Of a stretch of 64,000 nucleotides of DNA, positions 40,806 to 53,897 are shown one piece after another. The position numbers and the translations under genes were made by a program. Every line of letters starts with the position of its first letter. The first letter of the stretch is position 1. Source of the DNA: Methanobacterium formicicum DSM 3637 (GTDB taxonomy: Archaea > Methanobacteriota > Methanobacteria > Methanobacteriales > Methanobacteriaceae); the NCBI RefSeq assembly GCF_000302455.1, contig NZ_AMPO01000007.1, forward strand, positions 1-64,000, in the 5' to 3' direction. The notes under the pieces are model-generated. The model saw only the letters and a list, made by a program, of their open reading frames with translations. It was not told the DNA's origin and ran no database searches.

Positions 40806-42521
40806 CTAGCCTGTTTTAAAGGTAAAATCGCTGATGGTTGTATTAGATTGAACCCCCACATCTGAGTAGTATATATTCAGGCCATTGGGGAGATTGATAG
40901 TGTGTACTCCAAATTTGGCATTGACTTCCTGATAAAATGAGGTTTCATTGCTCATTATCCAGACTATTCTCCTGGTTGAGTCATTTATAGTTATATTCAG
41001 GGTGTCACCCTCAGATTTAGTGAAGTGTTGACCCTTACCATGCCAGGATACAACACTCTTAGTATTTTCTGAGTTTTCCCCATCAAACAGATAGTAAATA
41101 TCATAACTGGGAAGGTAGTACATGGCCTTTCTCCAGTTAAAACCCTCATCTTCGCGGGTTATATCCCGGACAACAATTATGGTGCTGGAAGGATCATAGT
41201 TAGAGATGTTAAGTATGTTCTCTACATGTAACTGGGTGTTTTCATCATTGGCATTGATTTTAGCAGTGTTATAAATGAAACCCACATCCAAACCAAACAT
41301 GACCTTCTGGGAGGTACTCATATCATTCAGGGATGTTTCCCAGATCTCACCGTTGTTAATCTCAAAGGGATAAATGAAATAAATGGCATTTAAAAGAACA
41401 TAAATTGTCAGTATCAAAGTTAAAGCTTTTTTAGCAGATATTCTTGGAAATTCAACGTTTATAATATTTGCAACCCGGTTTATAATCCAGGCCAGAATGA
41501 TCATAATGGGTGGAATGCAGGTGAGTATGTATCCGGGTTTTACCACGTAGATCACCAGATAGAAAATCAAGGCGGGTCCAACCCACAGTAGGAAGAAGAA
41601 TGTTACAGGTTTTTTAAGGTAAAAAATAAATTTGGATATTAATTCTTTTCTGGGATAAACTAAAAAGGATAAAACCGCCAGAGTTCCCATGATGCTTAAT
41701 CCTAGGAGTAACCACATCACGCAGGCCCCTGAATTTAAGAGTTGCTCTTTAATGGTAGCGCCAAATAGTAAGGATGTACAGCTTGCAGCCTCAGAAGTGC
41801 TTTTCAAAATAGTCAGGTACTGCTCGATACCGCCAGCTGATATGGCAGTTGGAATTATCCATAGGAGGAGTGATGAACCAAACAGGATTAATCCGGTTAA
41901 AATCTTTTTGTAGGAAGGTCTTTTGTACCATATACAGAATATCCACAGGGGGATGAGAAATTCTACTATGTCTATCCTGAAACCACCAGCTAAACCCAGT
42001 GCAATGGCTGAGATATAAAGAAATTTTTCATCTCCTTTAAAGAATTTATAAGAAGTATAAGCTATTAAAACGCTAAAAAAGGCCTCAAATATGTAAATGC
42101 TGGCAATATTCCCATAGAACCATATGAGTGGATTGAAAACGAATAATATCCCCGTAACTATACTCAATTTTCTCCCGAAAAGTTCCTTTACCATAAAATA
42201 GATTAAAATTGTGGTAAAGATGGTAAAAAAAATTGCTAAACATATCATAGTCATGTTAGGGTCATTAAAGACATAATTAACGCCTTTTCCCAGGGCAGTG
42301 TAAAAAATGTAGCCTGGAGAGTGGGGCTGTTCCTGTGTGATGTTATATTCATTAAAACCCAGTGCGTAGTTAACTGAATCCCATTCATATAAAAATTTAC
42401 TCATAAATGGTATTCTCGTAACCAAAATAAGGATAGCAAGAAATAATGGAATTAAAATGTCTAATTTTTTATCAACAGAAAATTTTGATAGTTTAATCAT
42501 TAAAAAGTTTTTTATATTCAT
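40806..42521 (-). CDS. GT39-like multispanning glycosyltransferase
   Basis: A 571-residue integral membrane protein with about 11-13 hydrophobic segments and a soluble C-terminal domain (about 430-571). After the first segment, the external loop EWDSVNYALG (about 46-55) carries an acidic motif typical of GT-C enzymes of the PMT/GT39 type, which use polyprenyl-phosphate sugars. The precise donor and acceptor are unknown. It has no obvious ribosome-binding site. It heads a group of envelope-type genes on the minus strand. Confidence 0.75.
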   Translation of the reverse strand: MNIKNFLMIKLSKFSVDKKLDILIPLFLAILILVTRIPFMSKFLYEWDSVNYALGFNEYNITQEQPHSPGYIFYTALGKGVNYVFNDPNMTMICLAIFFTIFTTILIYFMVKELFGRKLSIVTGILFVFNPLIWFYGNIASIYIFEAFFSVLIAYTSYKFFKGDEKFLYISAIALGLAGGFRIDIVEFLIPLWIFCIWYKRPSYKKILTGLILFGSSLLLWIIPTAISAGGIEQYLTILKSTSEAASCTSLLFGATIKEQLLNSGACVMWLLLGLSIMGTLAVLSFLVYPRKELISKFIFYLKKPVTFFFLLWVGPALIFYLVIYVVKPGYILTCIPPIMIILAWIINRVANIINVEFPRISAKKALTLILTIYVLLNAIYFIYPFEINNGEIWETSLNDMSTSQKVMFGLDVGFIYNTAKINANDENTQLHVENILNISNYDPSSTIIVVRDITREDEGFNWRKAMYYLPSYDIYYLFDGENSENTKSVVSWHGKGQHFTKSEGDTLNITINDSTRRIVWIMSNETSFYQEVNAKFGVHTINLPNGLNIYYSDVGVQSNTTISDFTFKTG

Positions 42522-42860
42522 TTAATACTGCCTACTTTTTCATTACTGTTTTTAAATCCTCCCCCACATTTTATCACATGGTTAAAAAGAAATTTTCATA
42601 ATAAATGAGTGTATTTTATTTTTTAAAGGGGTGAATGAGTTAGGTGAGTTAAAACTCATCACCACAAAACATCTATTAACTGTCCCTCCGAGGACAGTCT
42701 ATTATTTCCAGAAGATGTTTGATAAGAGTTTTCCCAAATCTCACCACTTTTCACCAATTCTCGCCTTGTTTTCACCTGTATTCGGCGTAAATGTCATTAA
42801 AACCTTTAAAAACAGGTTAATGAAGTTACATGATACTTGAAGTGATTGTCCAGTGACCAT
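42522..42860. other. intergenic region, no convincing gene
   Basis: Left part of the 533-bp gap between the GT39-like gene and the DUF362 gene. A 69-codon frame beginning with GTG at 42631 is present but lacks a ribosome-binding site and any recognisable pattern, so it is not called. Confidence 0.5.
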
Positions 42861-42948
42861 TTAAAAACCCATTAAAAACCCATTAAAAACCCATTAAAAA
42901 CCCTTTAAAAACCCTTTAAAAACCCTTTAAAAACCCTTTAAAAACCCA
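42861..42948. repeat. eight 11-bp repeats with phased A5 tracts
   Basis: Eight uninterrupted copies of TTAAAAACCC(A/T): three ending in A, four ending in T and one ending in A. Each unit has an A5 tract, so A tracts recur every 11 bp, close to the DNA helical repeat, as in intrinsically bent DNA. It lies about 100 bp downstream of the DUF362 gene end (43055, minus strand) and 340 bp upstream of the GT39-like gene. Confidence 0.92.
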
Positions 42949-43054
42949 TTTAAATATTTAAAAAATGTAGAAAAATAATGAAAAAAGAGAATTTATTCAA
43001 AAAAAAGAATTTTATTGCTTGAAATTCATTAAAATTAATCTTGTTTAGTTTAGA

Positions 43055-44182
43055 TTAATACGGATTCCATTCTTTCACTTCTTTAAATTCAGGGAACTCC
43101 CCGTATTCATATTCATCAAACATATGTCCCCATTCTGTTTTCTTGAATTCATTTATATTTTTTTTACCTGTTGTGGGGTACCATAGGCGGTCATGATAAA
43201 ATCCTGAGGCAAAGATGAATGTTTTGAAAATGGGGGAGTTGAAAAGCAGGTGATGCAACCATTTTATGTTCATGGTTTTCTTACGCAGCCGTTGATCCCA
43301 TTTTATGACCGGACTTTTACTAACCTGGAATTTGAGGTTGAGGTTTTTGATTTCCTGTTCATCCATGCCCACAATTTCCAGCTGATCCACATCTCCCATT
43401 CCCAAGCCTTTATCATGGGCCATCTTAATGTAATCAATTTTAAGTGGGTCAAATCCCATTATTTTAGCAGCAAGAGCATCCACTGCAACTGAATCTCCAC
43501 TGGCCAGTATAAGATTGCCAATAACCGGGTCCATGGTACGAGGTCCTGCACCATTACCACACACTGATCCATCCATTACTGTGAAAATTCCGGGGTGGAT
43601 CTCTTGTTGGATGGCGAGTAAATCAACCAGGACCTCATGGATCTTTTTATGGGCGTGGTGCCTGTATTTGGGAATCAAACCCCCGAAAGCATTTTTCATT
43701 GATCCAGTGGTGGTGGTGTGGCCGTGGGTTTTTACCGTTGGGAAGTGTATTACATTGTTCCCGTAGAACATTTCCGGAACCAGTACCTGACCGAATATCT
43801 CGTCCATAACCATCATCTCTGATTTTGGTTCATAAACTGTCCATTTCACATCGGTCAGGGGCTGAAATTCCCTTTGATATTTTTTAAGGAGTGGTAACCA
43901 TTTGTTATAATAGGCACCCTTCCAGGGATGGGTTACCACAGTCTGGTTTTCAACAGCAACCACATCTTGGAAATCATCATCCTGCAAAGTTTTTAAAACC
44001 CCCTCCAGCTCCCAGGGTGGCGTAGAACAGGAAGGATAAAATAGTGTCCATGAAAGGTTCAGTTTAAGTATGGTTTTAACATCAGGAGATACTGTTTTTT
44101 TGTATTGCGCTAGATTCATCAGTTTCTGATAATCTGAGACCACGGTTTCTGGTGATGTTCTTGAAATGGATACAATCGACAT
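43055..44182 (-). CDS. DUF362 domain protein
   Basis: A 375-residue cytoplasmic protein matching the DUF362 family, with motifs such as NVIHFPTVKTHGHTTTTGSMKNAFGGL (shown here split: VIHFPTVKTHGH then TGSMKNAFG, about 145-170), VMDGSVCGNGAGPRTM and ASGDSVAVDALAAKIMGFDP. Family members may carry an iron-sulfur domain, but no ferredoxin-type CxxC cluster is seen here. GGAGG lies seven bases before the ATG. The function of the family is not established. It is in a minus-strand run with the flippase-like and UbiA genes, though gaps of about 200 bp separate them. Confidence 0.82.
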   Translation of the reverse strand: MSIVSISRTSPETVVSDYQKLMNLAQYKKTVSPDVKTILKLNLSWTLFYPSCSTPPWELEGVLKTLQDDDFQDVVAVENQTVVTHPWKGAYYNKWLPLLKKYQREFQPLTDVKWTVYEPKSEMMVMDEIFGQVLVPEMFYGNNVIHFPTVKTHGHTTTTGSMKNAFGGLIPKYRHHAHKKIHEVLVDLLAIQQEIHPGIFTVMDGSVCGNGAGPRTMDPVIGNLILASGDSVAVDALAAKIMGFDPLKIDYIKMAHDKGLGMGDVDQLEIVGMDEQEIKNLNLKFQVSKSPVIKWDQRLRKKTMNIKWLHHLLFNSPIFKTFIFASGFYHDRLWYPTTGKKNINEFKKTEWGHMFDEYEYGEFPEFKEVKEWNPY

Positions 44183-44395
44183 TAATTTTTCCTCCAGCTT
44201 TCTATTCTCAACTTTTAATTGTAATAATAAGCATATTTTCCCTAATAAAACTTTTTAATTATTTATTCACTGTATATTGGTAATTTTAATGGTTTTTATC
44301 ATTTTTTTTCATTTATCTCTACTATCCTGGGAATATTTATTCTATTTAAATTATTATTTAGATGTTAATTTTAATTCAAATTACTATTTCAAGAT

Positions 44396-45319
44396 TTATT
44401 TTCCCATAACTCTTGATTTTCCCAGAATGTAAACAACAAAGCCCAGGATGGCCCCGTACCATAGTGTCCCAAGCCTTATTATCAAGGCGATTCCAATGGC
44501 CACACTGGAACTTAATCCAAAGAACACTAAAATGCCAGATAAAGTTGCTTCTGCAACTCCTAAACCTCCGGGGATCATGCTGACGGCACCGGCCAGTGAT
44601 GCGAAGCTGTATATGAATGTGGAAAGCACTATTCCCAGGGACTCTCCGAATCCATAGATCACGAAAAACAGGGCTAAACATTCCATAAACCAGGCTAAAA
44701 CACTTATAGCTGACATTCCAATGAGATACTTAACTTCCATGCTTTTTTTAAATGATTGATGCATCTGTTTAATGTCCTGGGAATATTTACTGGCCCTCTT
44801 CTCCAATATGGATATCAAACGGTTGGATATGGTTTCTGATTTGATAGCCACAATGAAACAGGCAAATATTATAACCAGGATGAGGAGGATGTATATTCCA
44901 CTTTTATAGTAAATGATCCCGGAAAGGGACAGGATGATAAGACCTAACAGGTCGGTTAACCGGTCCACAATTACCACTGGAACAGTTTTACTCAGTTTTT
45001 CACCATTTATGTCCTTTATAAGCCATCCTTTCCATATTTCTCCCGCTTTTGCAGGGGTTATGGTCATGGAAAGTCCGCTGAAAAACACAAAAAGGTTTTC
45101 TTTAAGGGGTAGGTGAACATCTACATTTTTGAGGAATAAATTCCATTTAATGAATCTAATGAAGTAGGCTATGGTCACCAGAATGATCATCACCGGTATA
45201 AATACCCAGTTAAACTTCGCCAGTGCAGATAAAAGATCCCCCAAGTTAGCGTAGATAATCATTACCAAATACACTGCAACTGCAAAGAGCAATATCATCC
45301 AGAACTTGTTTTTTTCCAT
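44396..45319 (-). CDS. flippase-like (UPF0104/LPG synthase TM-type) membrane protein
   Basis: A 307-residue integral membrane protein with about eight transmembrane segments. The motif LSMTITPAKAGEIWKGWLI (about 88-106), then VVIVDRLTDLLGL, and GGLGVAEATLSG (about 247-258) are characteristic of the family that includes the membrane part of lysyl-phosphatidylglycerol synthase and archaeal flippase-like proteins. The catalytic acyl-transfer domain of LPG synthase is absent. The substrate is presumably a lipid or lipid-linked sugar; that is inference. Confidence 0.85.
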   Translation of the reverse strand: MEKNKFWMILLFAVAVYLVMIIYANLGDLLSALAKFNWVFIPVMIILVTIAYFIRFIKWNLFLKNVDVHLPLKENLFVFFSGLSMTITPAKAGEIWKGWLIKDINGEKLSKTVPVVIVDRLTDLLGLIILSLSGIIYYKSGIYILLILVIIFACFIVAIKSETISNRLISILEKRASKYSQDIKQMHQSFKKSMEVKYLIGMSAISVLAWFMECLALFFVIYGFGESLGIVLSTFIYSFASLAGAVSMIPGGLGVAEATLSGILVFFGLSSSVAIGIALIIRLGTLWYGAILGFVVYILGKSRVMGK

Positions 45320-45526
45320 ATTTTAAACACCGTGGTTAATCCTAATTTAATTATTGAATATTTCTGCTTATTGTGGAAATCTCGCTAATGTCAATAATCC
45401 CGAGGGGAGTATTCAATCCATTCCTTCAATTTATGGGTTAAAATTTACCACTACTTTTACGTTGATTTAATTCTAACCATATTTTTAATTTTATTTCCTA
45501 TTTATCTATCCCTTATCTTCCTCCCC

Positions 45527-46381
45527 TCATTTAATGAAATACAGTACTCCCACTACCATTATCACCCACAGGAACATACAGGAGATCATACCTCGATCTT
45601 TAAATAACATCTCCGGTTCCCCTCCCATATCCTGGTTATGTAAAAGGAATAAGTAACGAAAAATCCCGTAGAATGCCAGGGGTATTGTGGTCATTATGTA
45701 GATATTAGTTGCCAGGAATGCATAGATGGAATAAGACATGATGAGTGCTGACGTGGTTATGTTCATCATCTGGTCCAGCATTTCCCTGGAATAACCAGAA
45801 AGTATTTTTCGATGATCCCCTGCTTTGTTTTTAAGTAAAACAAGCTCATGTCTTCGTTTTCCAATAGCTAAAAACAGGGCCAGAAGGAATGTGCAGAGAA
45901 TTAGCCAGGGAGATACAAGAACGCCTATGGCCACACAGCCTGCAACTGCCCTTAGTACAAAACCAGTGGAAATAGTTAGAATGTCCACCAAACAGATTTC
46001 CTTAAGGAACAGCGAGTAAATAATCATCAGGCAAAAAGAAGCTAATGAAGTTATTAGCAGACCTATGTTAACCATATATGTTAACATCAATGCTGTGATA
46101 ATGAATATTCCTGAGAAGAACAGCCCCTGTGATGCTTTTAATCTTCCTGATGCCAGGGGACGTTTGCATTTTACGGGGTGGTTACGATCATTTTCAATAT
46201 CCAGATAGTCATTGATTATGTATATGCTTCCCGAAAGTAAGCAAAACCCTATAAATGCATAAATAGCGTTTATCCATAAATTAAAATTCAAAAGATTTAA
46301 TGAAAACACGATCCCAATGAATATAACCAGATTTTTATACCATTGTTTAGGTCGTATTGATATTAATACGTCTTTAAACAT
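45527..46381 (-). CDS. UbiA-type prenyltransferase (DPPR synthase-like)
   Basis: A 284-residue membrane prenyltransferase with about nine transmembrane segments. The polyprenyl-diphosphate site is NDYLDIENDRNHPVKCKRP (NDxxDxxxD, about 57-70), with a second acidic region near LLKNKAGDHRK. The N-terminus IRPKQWYKNLVIFIG resembles decaprenyl-phosphate phosphoribosyltransferase more than the digeranylgeranyl-glyceryl or quinone enzymes. GGTGG lies before the ATG. Its position near glycosyltransferase and flippase-like genes suggests an envelope lipid-sugar role. Confidence 0.85.
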   Translation of the reverse strand: MFKDVLISIRPKQWYKNLVIFIGIVFSLNLLNFNLWINAIYAFIGFCLLSGSIYIINDYLDIENDRNHPVKCKRPLASGRLKASQGLFFSGIFIITALMLTYMVNIGLLITSLASFCLMIIYSLFLKEICLVDILTISTGFVLRAVAGCVAIGVLVSPWLILCTFLLALFLAIGKRRHELVLLKNKAGDHRKILSGYSREMLDQMMNITTSALIMSYSIYAFLATNIYIMTTIPLAFYGIFRYLFLLHNQDMGGEPEMLFKDRGMISCMFLWVIMVVGVLYFIK

Positions 46382-46534
46382 TTAACCACCTATTTTGTTC
46401 TTCTGGATGTTTTAATAAACTCCAGAGATGTTAACGGAGGTAAACAGTTAATAGATGTTTGAAATGTTTAATAGCATTTAATAACAGTTTATCAAGTATA
46501 GGGGGATTATTTATAAATTTATTGGTGAATAGTG

Positions 46535-46900
46535 TTATTCATTCATATCCATTGAAGACAGTACCTTTTTAAGTTCCTGAAGATTTCTGGTTATAAATGG
46601 TTCTGCACCTGGGGATGAAAGAATTTTCAACTGTTTCTGGTGAGTTTCCGCGTAAACATTTTTTAGGATACTCTGGAGTTCAGGTACTGGTGTTGTCATG
46701 ACTTTTTCTATTTTAACCACTTCTTCCGGAGTTAAATGGGAGTAATGTTCTTTTATCTGGGATTCAAATGATTTAACCACATTTTTGTTCCCTTTAACCA
46801 CCACCTTCAAAAGTAAGGGTGGAACACGAGTAAAAACATCCATAATTTCTATAACATCTTTTTCTGTTATTTTCACGTCATTTTCAGATTCCATAATCAT
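46535..46900 (-). CDS. conserved hypothetical protein (about 121 aa)
   Basis: A soluble, helical, charged protein of 119-121 residues with no membrane segment or cysteine motif. Helical blocks include ITEKDVIEIMDVFTRVPPLL, a lysine-rich middle and LQELKKVLSSMDMNE at the end. I do not recognise a family. GGGAG precedes the start; two ATG codons six bases apart (46900 and 46894) are possible. It is a lone minus-strand gene upstream of, and divergent from, rtcB. Confidence 0.6.
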   Translation of the reverse strand: MIMESENDVKITEKDVIEIMDVFTRVPPLLLKVVVKGNKNVVKSFESQIKEHYSHLTPEEVVKIEKVMTTPVPELQSILKNVYAETHQKQLKILSSPGAEPFITRNLQELKKVLSSMDMNE

Positions 46901-47263
46901 AAATCTCCCGGATTGTGTTGTTTAAGTTTATTATAATGAATTTATTCATCTTTTATCTTATATGAAGATACAACCTGTATGTTCTAAGTATTCTTTACTT
47001 TAATGCCCTACATAATTTGTTAAGTTTATAATACAATTTTTATAACTACAAATTTAAGATTATAAATACAATTTTAAGTTACAAATTTTAGGTTTATAAC
47101 TACAATTTTAGGTTCATGAAATCTTGGTAAAAATAGAAATCTTGGTATACAAGATGCACTCATAACTATGAGATAGGTAAAATATCTTAAATTAAAAAAT
47201 CAATTTTCATGTTTTTCAAATGCTTACTAAAATTAGTTAATAAAATCAGGAGATTGGATTATC
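46901..47263. other. AT-rich divergent intergenic region upstream of rtcB
   Basis: About 360 bp of very AT-rich DNA. Repeated words (TATAACTACAA, TTTTAGGTT, AAATCTTGGTA) recur at irregular spacing between about 47030 and 47150. No open frame or structured RNA was seen; promoters for both flanking genes should be here. Confidence 0.45.
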
Positions 47264-48712
47264 ATGGTTATGGAAGAAACTCTTAAAAAGGTACGTGATT
47301 GTGTTTGGGAAGTTCCAGGAGATTATAAAAAGGCAATGAAAGTACCTGGTCGAATATATCTTGATGATGAGGCAGTTAAAACCCTGGAAAAAGGAGCAAT
47401 TGACCAGGTGGCCAATGTAGCCTGCCTACCCGGGATACAAAAATTCTCAATAGGACTTCCGGACATCCACTTTGGTTATGGATTCAGCATAGGTGGAGTA
47501 GGGGCTTTCAGCAGCAGAACAGGAGTTATAAGCCCAGGGGGTGTGGGCTTTGACATAAACTGTGGTGTAAGACTACTCCGCACAAACCTCACCTATGAAG
47601 AGGTACAACCCCGGATAAAAGAACTGATTGATGTGATGTTTCGTAACGTACCATCTGGTGTGGGTAGCAAGGGAAAAATCAGGCTCAAAAAAGGTGAAAT
47701 CGATGATGTCCTGGACAACGGTGCCAGATGGGCTGTGGAAAATGGTTACGGCTGGGAAGAAGACCTAGAGTACCTGGAAGAAAATGGATGCATGGTTGAT
47801 GCAGACTCTGCCCGTGTGAGTGATAAAGCCAAAAAAAGGGGAATACCACAACTGGGGAGCCTGGGATCCGGTAACCATTTCCTGGAAGTCCAGAAAGTAG
47901 AAGAAATATTCGATGCAGAGGCTGCCAGGACATTTGGCCTGGAAACAGGACAGGTAACCGTACTCATCCATTCTGGAAGCAGGGGATGTGGACATCAGGT
48001 TTGCAGTGATTACCTGCGAACCATGGACAAAGCAGCCAAACATTATAAACTAGATTTACCGGACCGACAACTGGCCTGTGCTCCAGTTGAATCAGAAGAA
48101 GCTCAGGATTATTTTGCAGCAATGGCTGCTGCTGCTAACTACGCCTGGACCAACAGACAGATGATCGTCCACTGGGTCAGGGAATCCTTTGAACAGGTAT
48201 TCCATAAGGATGCAGAAGATATGGGCATGGGAATTGTCTACGATGTGGCCCACAACATTGCCAAGAAAGAAACCCATACCATCAAGGGAAGAAACACTCA
48301 ACTATATGTTCACCGGAAAGGAGCCACCCGTGCTTTCGGACCGGGAAGAGAAGAGATACCCTCAGATTACCGTAAGATAGGTCAACCCGTACTTATCCCC
48401 GGAACCATGGGCACATCTTCCTATGTATTACACGGTACTCAGACTGCAATGGATGAAACTTTTGGGTCCACTGCCCATGGAGCCGGACGCCAGATGAGCC
48501 GGGCCGGTGCCAAACGTAACTACCGGGGAGAAGATATTCTGAAAATCCTGGAAGGTAAAGGAATATACGTGAGAGCCAATTCCATGCCAGTAGTGGCAGA
48601 AGAAGCCCCTGGAGCATACAAAGATGTGGATCAGGTAGTTCAAACCGCCCACACTGCAGGTATTTCCAGGTTAGTGGGTCGAATGGTGCCTATGGGAGTG
48701 GCCAAGGGGTAA
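47264..48712 (+). CDS. rtcB: RtcB tRNA-splicing RNA ligase
   Basis: GTP- and Mn-dependent ligase that joins tRNA halves after intron removal using 2',3'-cyclic phosphate ends. The 482 residues contain the metal-binding motifs FDINCGVR (about 94-101), [10 protein letters not shown] (about 202-211) and [10 protein letters not shown] (about 236), plus the nucleotide-site [11 protein letters not shown] and the [12 protein letters not shown] segment whose His is guanylylated in the family. The coding frame is continuous, with no intein. AGGAG is upstream; a second ATG two codons later is also possible. Archease is about 8 kb away on the same strand. Confidence 0.96.
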   Translation: MVMEETLKKVRDCVWEVPGDYKKAMKVPGRIYLDDEAVKTLEKGAIDQVANVACLPGIQKFSIGLPDIHFGYGFSIGGVGAFSSRTGVISPGGVGFDINCGVRLLRTNLTYEEVQPRIKELIDVMFRNVPSGVGSKGKIRLKKGEIDDVLDNGARWAVENGYGWEEDLEYLEENGCMVDADSARVSDKAKKRGIPQLGSLGSGNHFLEVQKVEEIFDAEAARTFGLETGQVTVLIHSGSRGCGHQVCSDYLRTMDKAAKHYKLDLPDRQLACAPVESEEAQDYFAAMAAAANYAWTNRQMIVHWVRESFEQVFHKDAEDMGMGIVYDVAHNIAKKETHTIKGRNTQLYVHRKGATRAFGPGREEIPSDYRKIGQPVLIPGTMGTSSYVLHGTQTAMDETFGSTAHGAGRQMSRAGAKRNYRGEDILKILEGKGIYVRANSMPVVAEEAPGAYKDVDQVVQTAHTAGISRLVGRMVPMGVAKG

Positions 48713-48798
48713 TTTCCTCAAAATAAAGCTTTCTAGGGAATATGGGACTGTTCTTCTTAAAATGTGAAATAACCTTTCAGGAATGGGAGACTTAAAAT

Positions 48799-49578
<780 letters not shown>

Positions 49579-49885
49579 CTGATTTAAATATAGGATTAAT
49601 TTTAGGTTAATAACCATAGTTTTGAGGGTTTAGGATCAGGGTTTTATGATCTAGATTCTTAGGATCCAGAGGGTCAGGATCCAGAATGTTATGATCAAGG
49701 GTTAAGATCCAGAATTAAGGGTTTTAAGTTAATTTGTCTAATCTGAGGAAAAGGTTTTTTAATCCGAAAATATAAAGCACATGTTAGATAGGTCATTTTG
49801 CCCAATTTTTTTATCATCTTTTTTACAAGTTCTAACCAATTAGAAGGGCTTTCATCCATGAACCTAATTTAAAGGAGAGTTTAGG
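49579..49885. other. intergenic region with a GATC-containing repeat
   Basis: About 300 bp between the MTI phosphorylase and nadA genes. The middle holds six GATC sites in an evenly spaced degenerate repeat (see 49634-49709). The right end is T-rich and should contain the nadA promoter. Confidence 0.6.
49634..49709. repeat. 15-bp degenerate repeat with six GATC sites
   Basis: GATC occurs at 49634, 49648, 49663, 49678, 49693 and 49706, with spacings of 14, 15, 15, 15 and 13 bp. The context is roughly TTAGGATCCAGAGGG. It is best seen as a decayed tandem array of about 15 bp per unit. Confidence 0.75.
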
Positions 49886-50797
<912 letters not shown>

Positions 50798-50949
50798 ACC
50801 TCTAACTAATTAGTTATTAACTAACTGAATTTTTAAATCAGTTAATCAACCTGAATTATATTCCTTTGAATTTTAAAACACAATGAAAGTTAGAATTAAA
50901 ATAAGTTAGAAATTATTGAATTTAGAATATTTTTTCATGGTGATATGTA

Positions 50950-51975
50950 GTGAAAATAGATAAAGCAGGATTATTTGGAGTTATACTGATACTCATTGGA
51001 CTGATAGTTTATGCCACTTCTCCTCTGGACCAGCTGGTTCTGATGATCACCTGGCCACTTTTATCCGGTTCATCAGAGGGTAAAGCTGTTCTGTTCCTGA
51101 TGGCAATAGGCAGTTTCCTTATATTAAACCCATTACTCAACAACAGCAGATTCCTCGCACCAGTAAAGGAGAGAGCCAATGAATACGGTCCAGATGGTAA
51201 AAAATTCCTCAAATGGACCATACTCATAATCCTGTTAACCTGCCTGGTAGGTATTTTAATCGAGTTCTACATCCGTTTGAAATACGGGGTCTCCCCTTTA
51301 ACCATTTTCGTCTCCACTAATCCCACTTCAACCACCACCAGCCCCATGCATAGCCATGTCTTCAAATCAGTTTTCGGGCACTTTGCAGATACTATGAGTG
51401 GACTCATCCCCCATCATGTTCACACCGGGGGCAGCCTATATCCTTACGTGTTACCCTGGGGTTACTTGATATTCATAACATTACCACTGGCTTATATAAC
51501 TGGACTGTTATCTTTAAATGGGAGACAGGAGCTAAACCGGATCATAATGGCCTTTGCACTGACACTGGCTCTAATTGGAATGGTTGATGGAGGACTCTAC
51601 AGCCAACCTTTAGTGATAGGAATGGGTCTTTTATTCATTTTCTACTTTGTAGAAAACCCATTACAGATTCACCCATTCCAGTTCCGTCAATTCGTCTTAC
51701 CCATTGTATTAATATTCCTTCTGGCATTTTCTGGATTGGGACTGGAACTGGCCGGAACTAACAGCTCTTACCATGAAATAACAGTCTTAAATCAGTTCGA
51801 ACCTGTTGATTTAAGTGGTTATAATGTTTTAAGCCAGGAGCAGCAAGGAAACATGACTGTGATACGGACAGACACCAGTGTCAGTGACAAAAACACCCTG
51901 GAAAGCCTTTTCAAAACATATCAGGGCCGTGCCGATGGATTTTTCATGACATGGAATTTTTATTCCTACTTTTAG
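50950..51975 (+). CDS. multispanning membrane protein, unknown
   Basis: A 341-residue membrane protein with about eight hydrophobic segments and an external C-terminal domain of about 75 residues. A long loop after the third or fourth segment contains HSHVFKSVFGHFADTMSGLIPHHVHTGGSLYPYVLPWG (about 136-170, here cited by its His-rich parts HSHVF and PHHVHTGG). The start is GTG at 50950 after GGTGAT. I do not recognise a family; the clustered histidines could bind a metal, but this is speculation. Its TAG stop opens a six-copy tandem repeat, and a glycosyltransferase gene follows. Confidence 0.72.
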   Translation: MKIDKAGLFGVILILIGLIVYATSPLDQLVLMITWPLLSGSSEGKAVLFLMAIGSFLILNPLLNNSRFLAPVKERANEYGPDGKKFLKWTILIILLTCLVGILIEFYIRLKYGVSPLTIFVSTNPTSTTTSPMHSHVFKSVFGHFADTMSGLIPHHVHTGGSLYPYVLPWGYLIFITLPLAYITGLLSLNGRQELNRIIMAFALTLALIGMVDGGLYSQPLVIGMGLLFIFYFVENPLQIHPFQFRQFVLPIVLIFLLAFSGLGLELAGTNSSYHEITVLNQFEPVDLSGYNVLSQEQQGNMTVIRTDTSVSDKNTLESLFKTYQGRADGFFMTWNFYSYF

Positions 51976-52118
51976 GGATCTGAAGATACCATAAACTAGG
52001 AATCCGAAAATACAATAAAATTAGGAATTTGAAGTATCATAAAACTTGGGATTCGAAGATATTATAAAATTAGGAATTTGAAGTACCATAAATTAGGGAT
52101 CCGAAAGTACCATAAAAC
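51973..52118. repeat. six 23-25-bp tandem repeats starting at a stop codon
   Basis: Units of the form TAGGAATTTGAAGTACCATAAAAC, more or less decayed, run head to tail from the TAG stop of the membrane protein gene to about 20 bp before the next gene. Each unit contains a GGATC/GGATT/GGAATT word, a GAAG/GAAA word and ATAAAA. Six copies can be counted. Confidence 0.85.
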
Positions 52119-52139
52119 AAAAGAATAAAAAACATACAG

Positions 52140-53897
<1,758 letters not shown>

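Noticed and set aside
42631..42840. 69-codon frame starting GTG
   Set aside because: No ribosome-binding site, no recognisable pattern, odd composition, and location in a repeat-rich intergenic gap.
42861..42948. Possible CRISPR array
   Set aside because: The 11-bp units are contiguous with no unique spacers and no cas genes nearby; the same holds for the other tandem repeats in the window.
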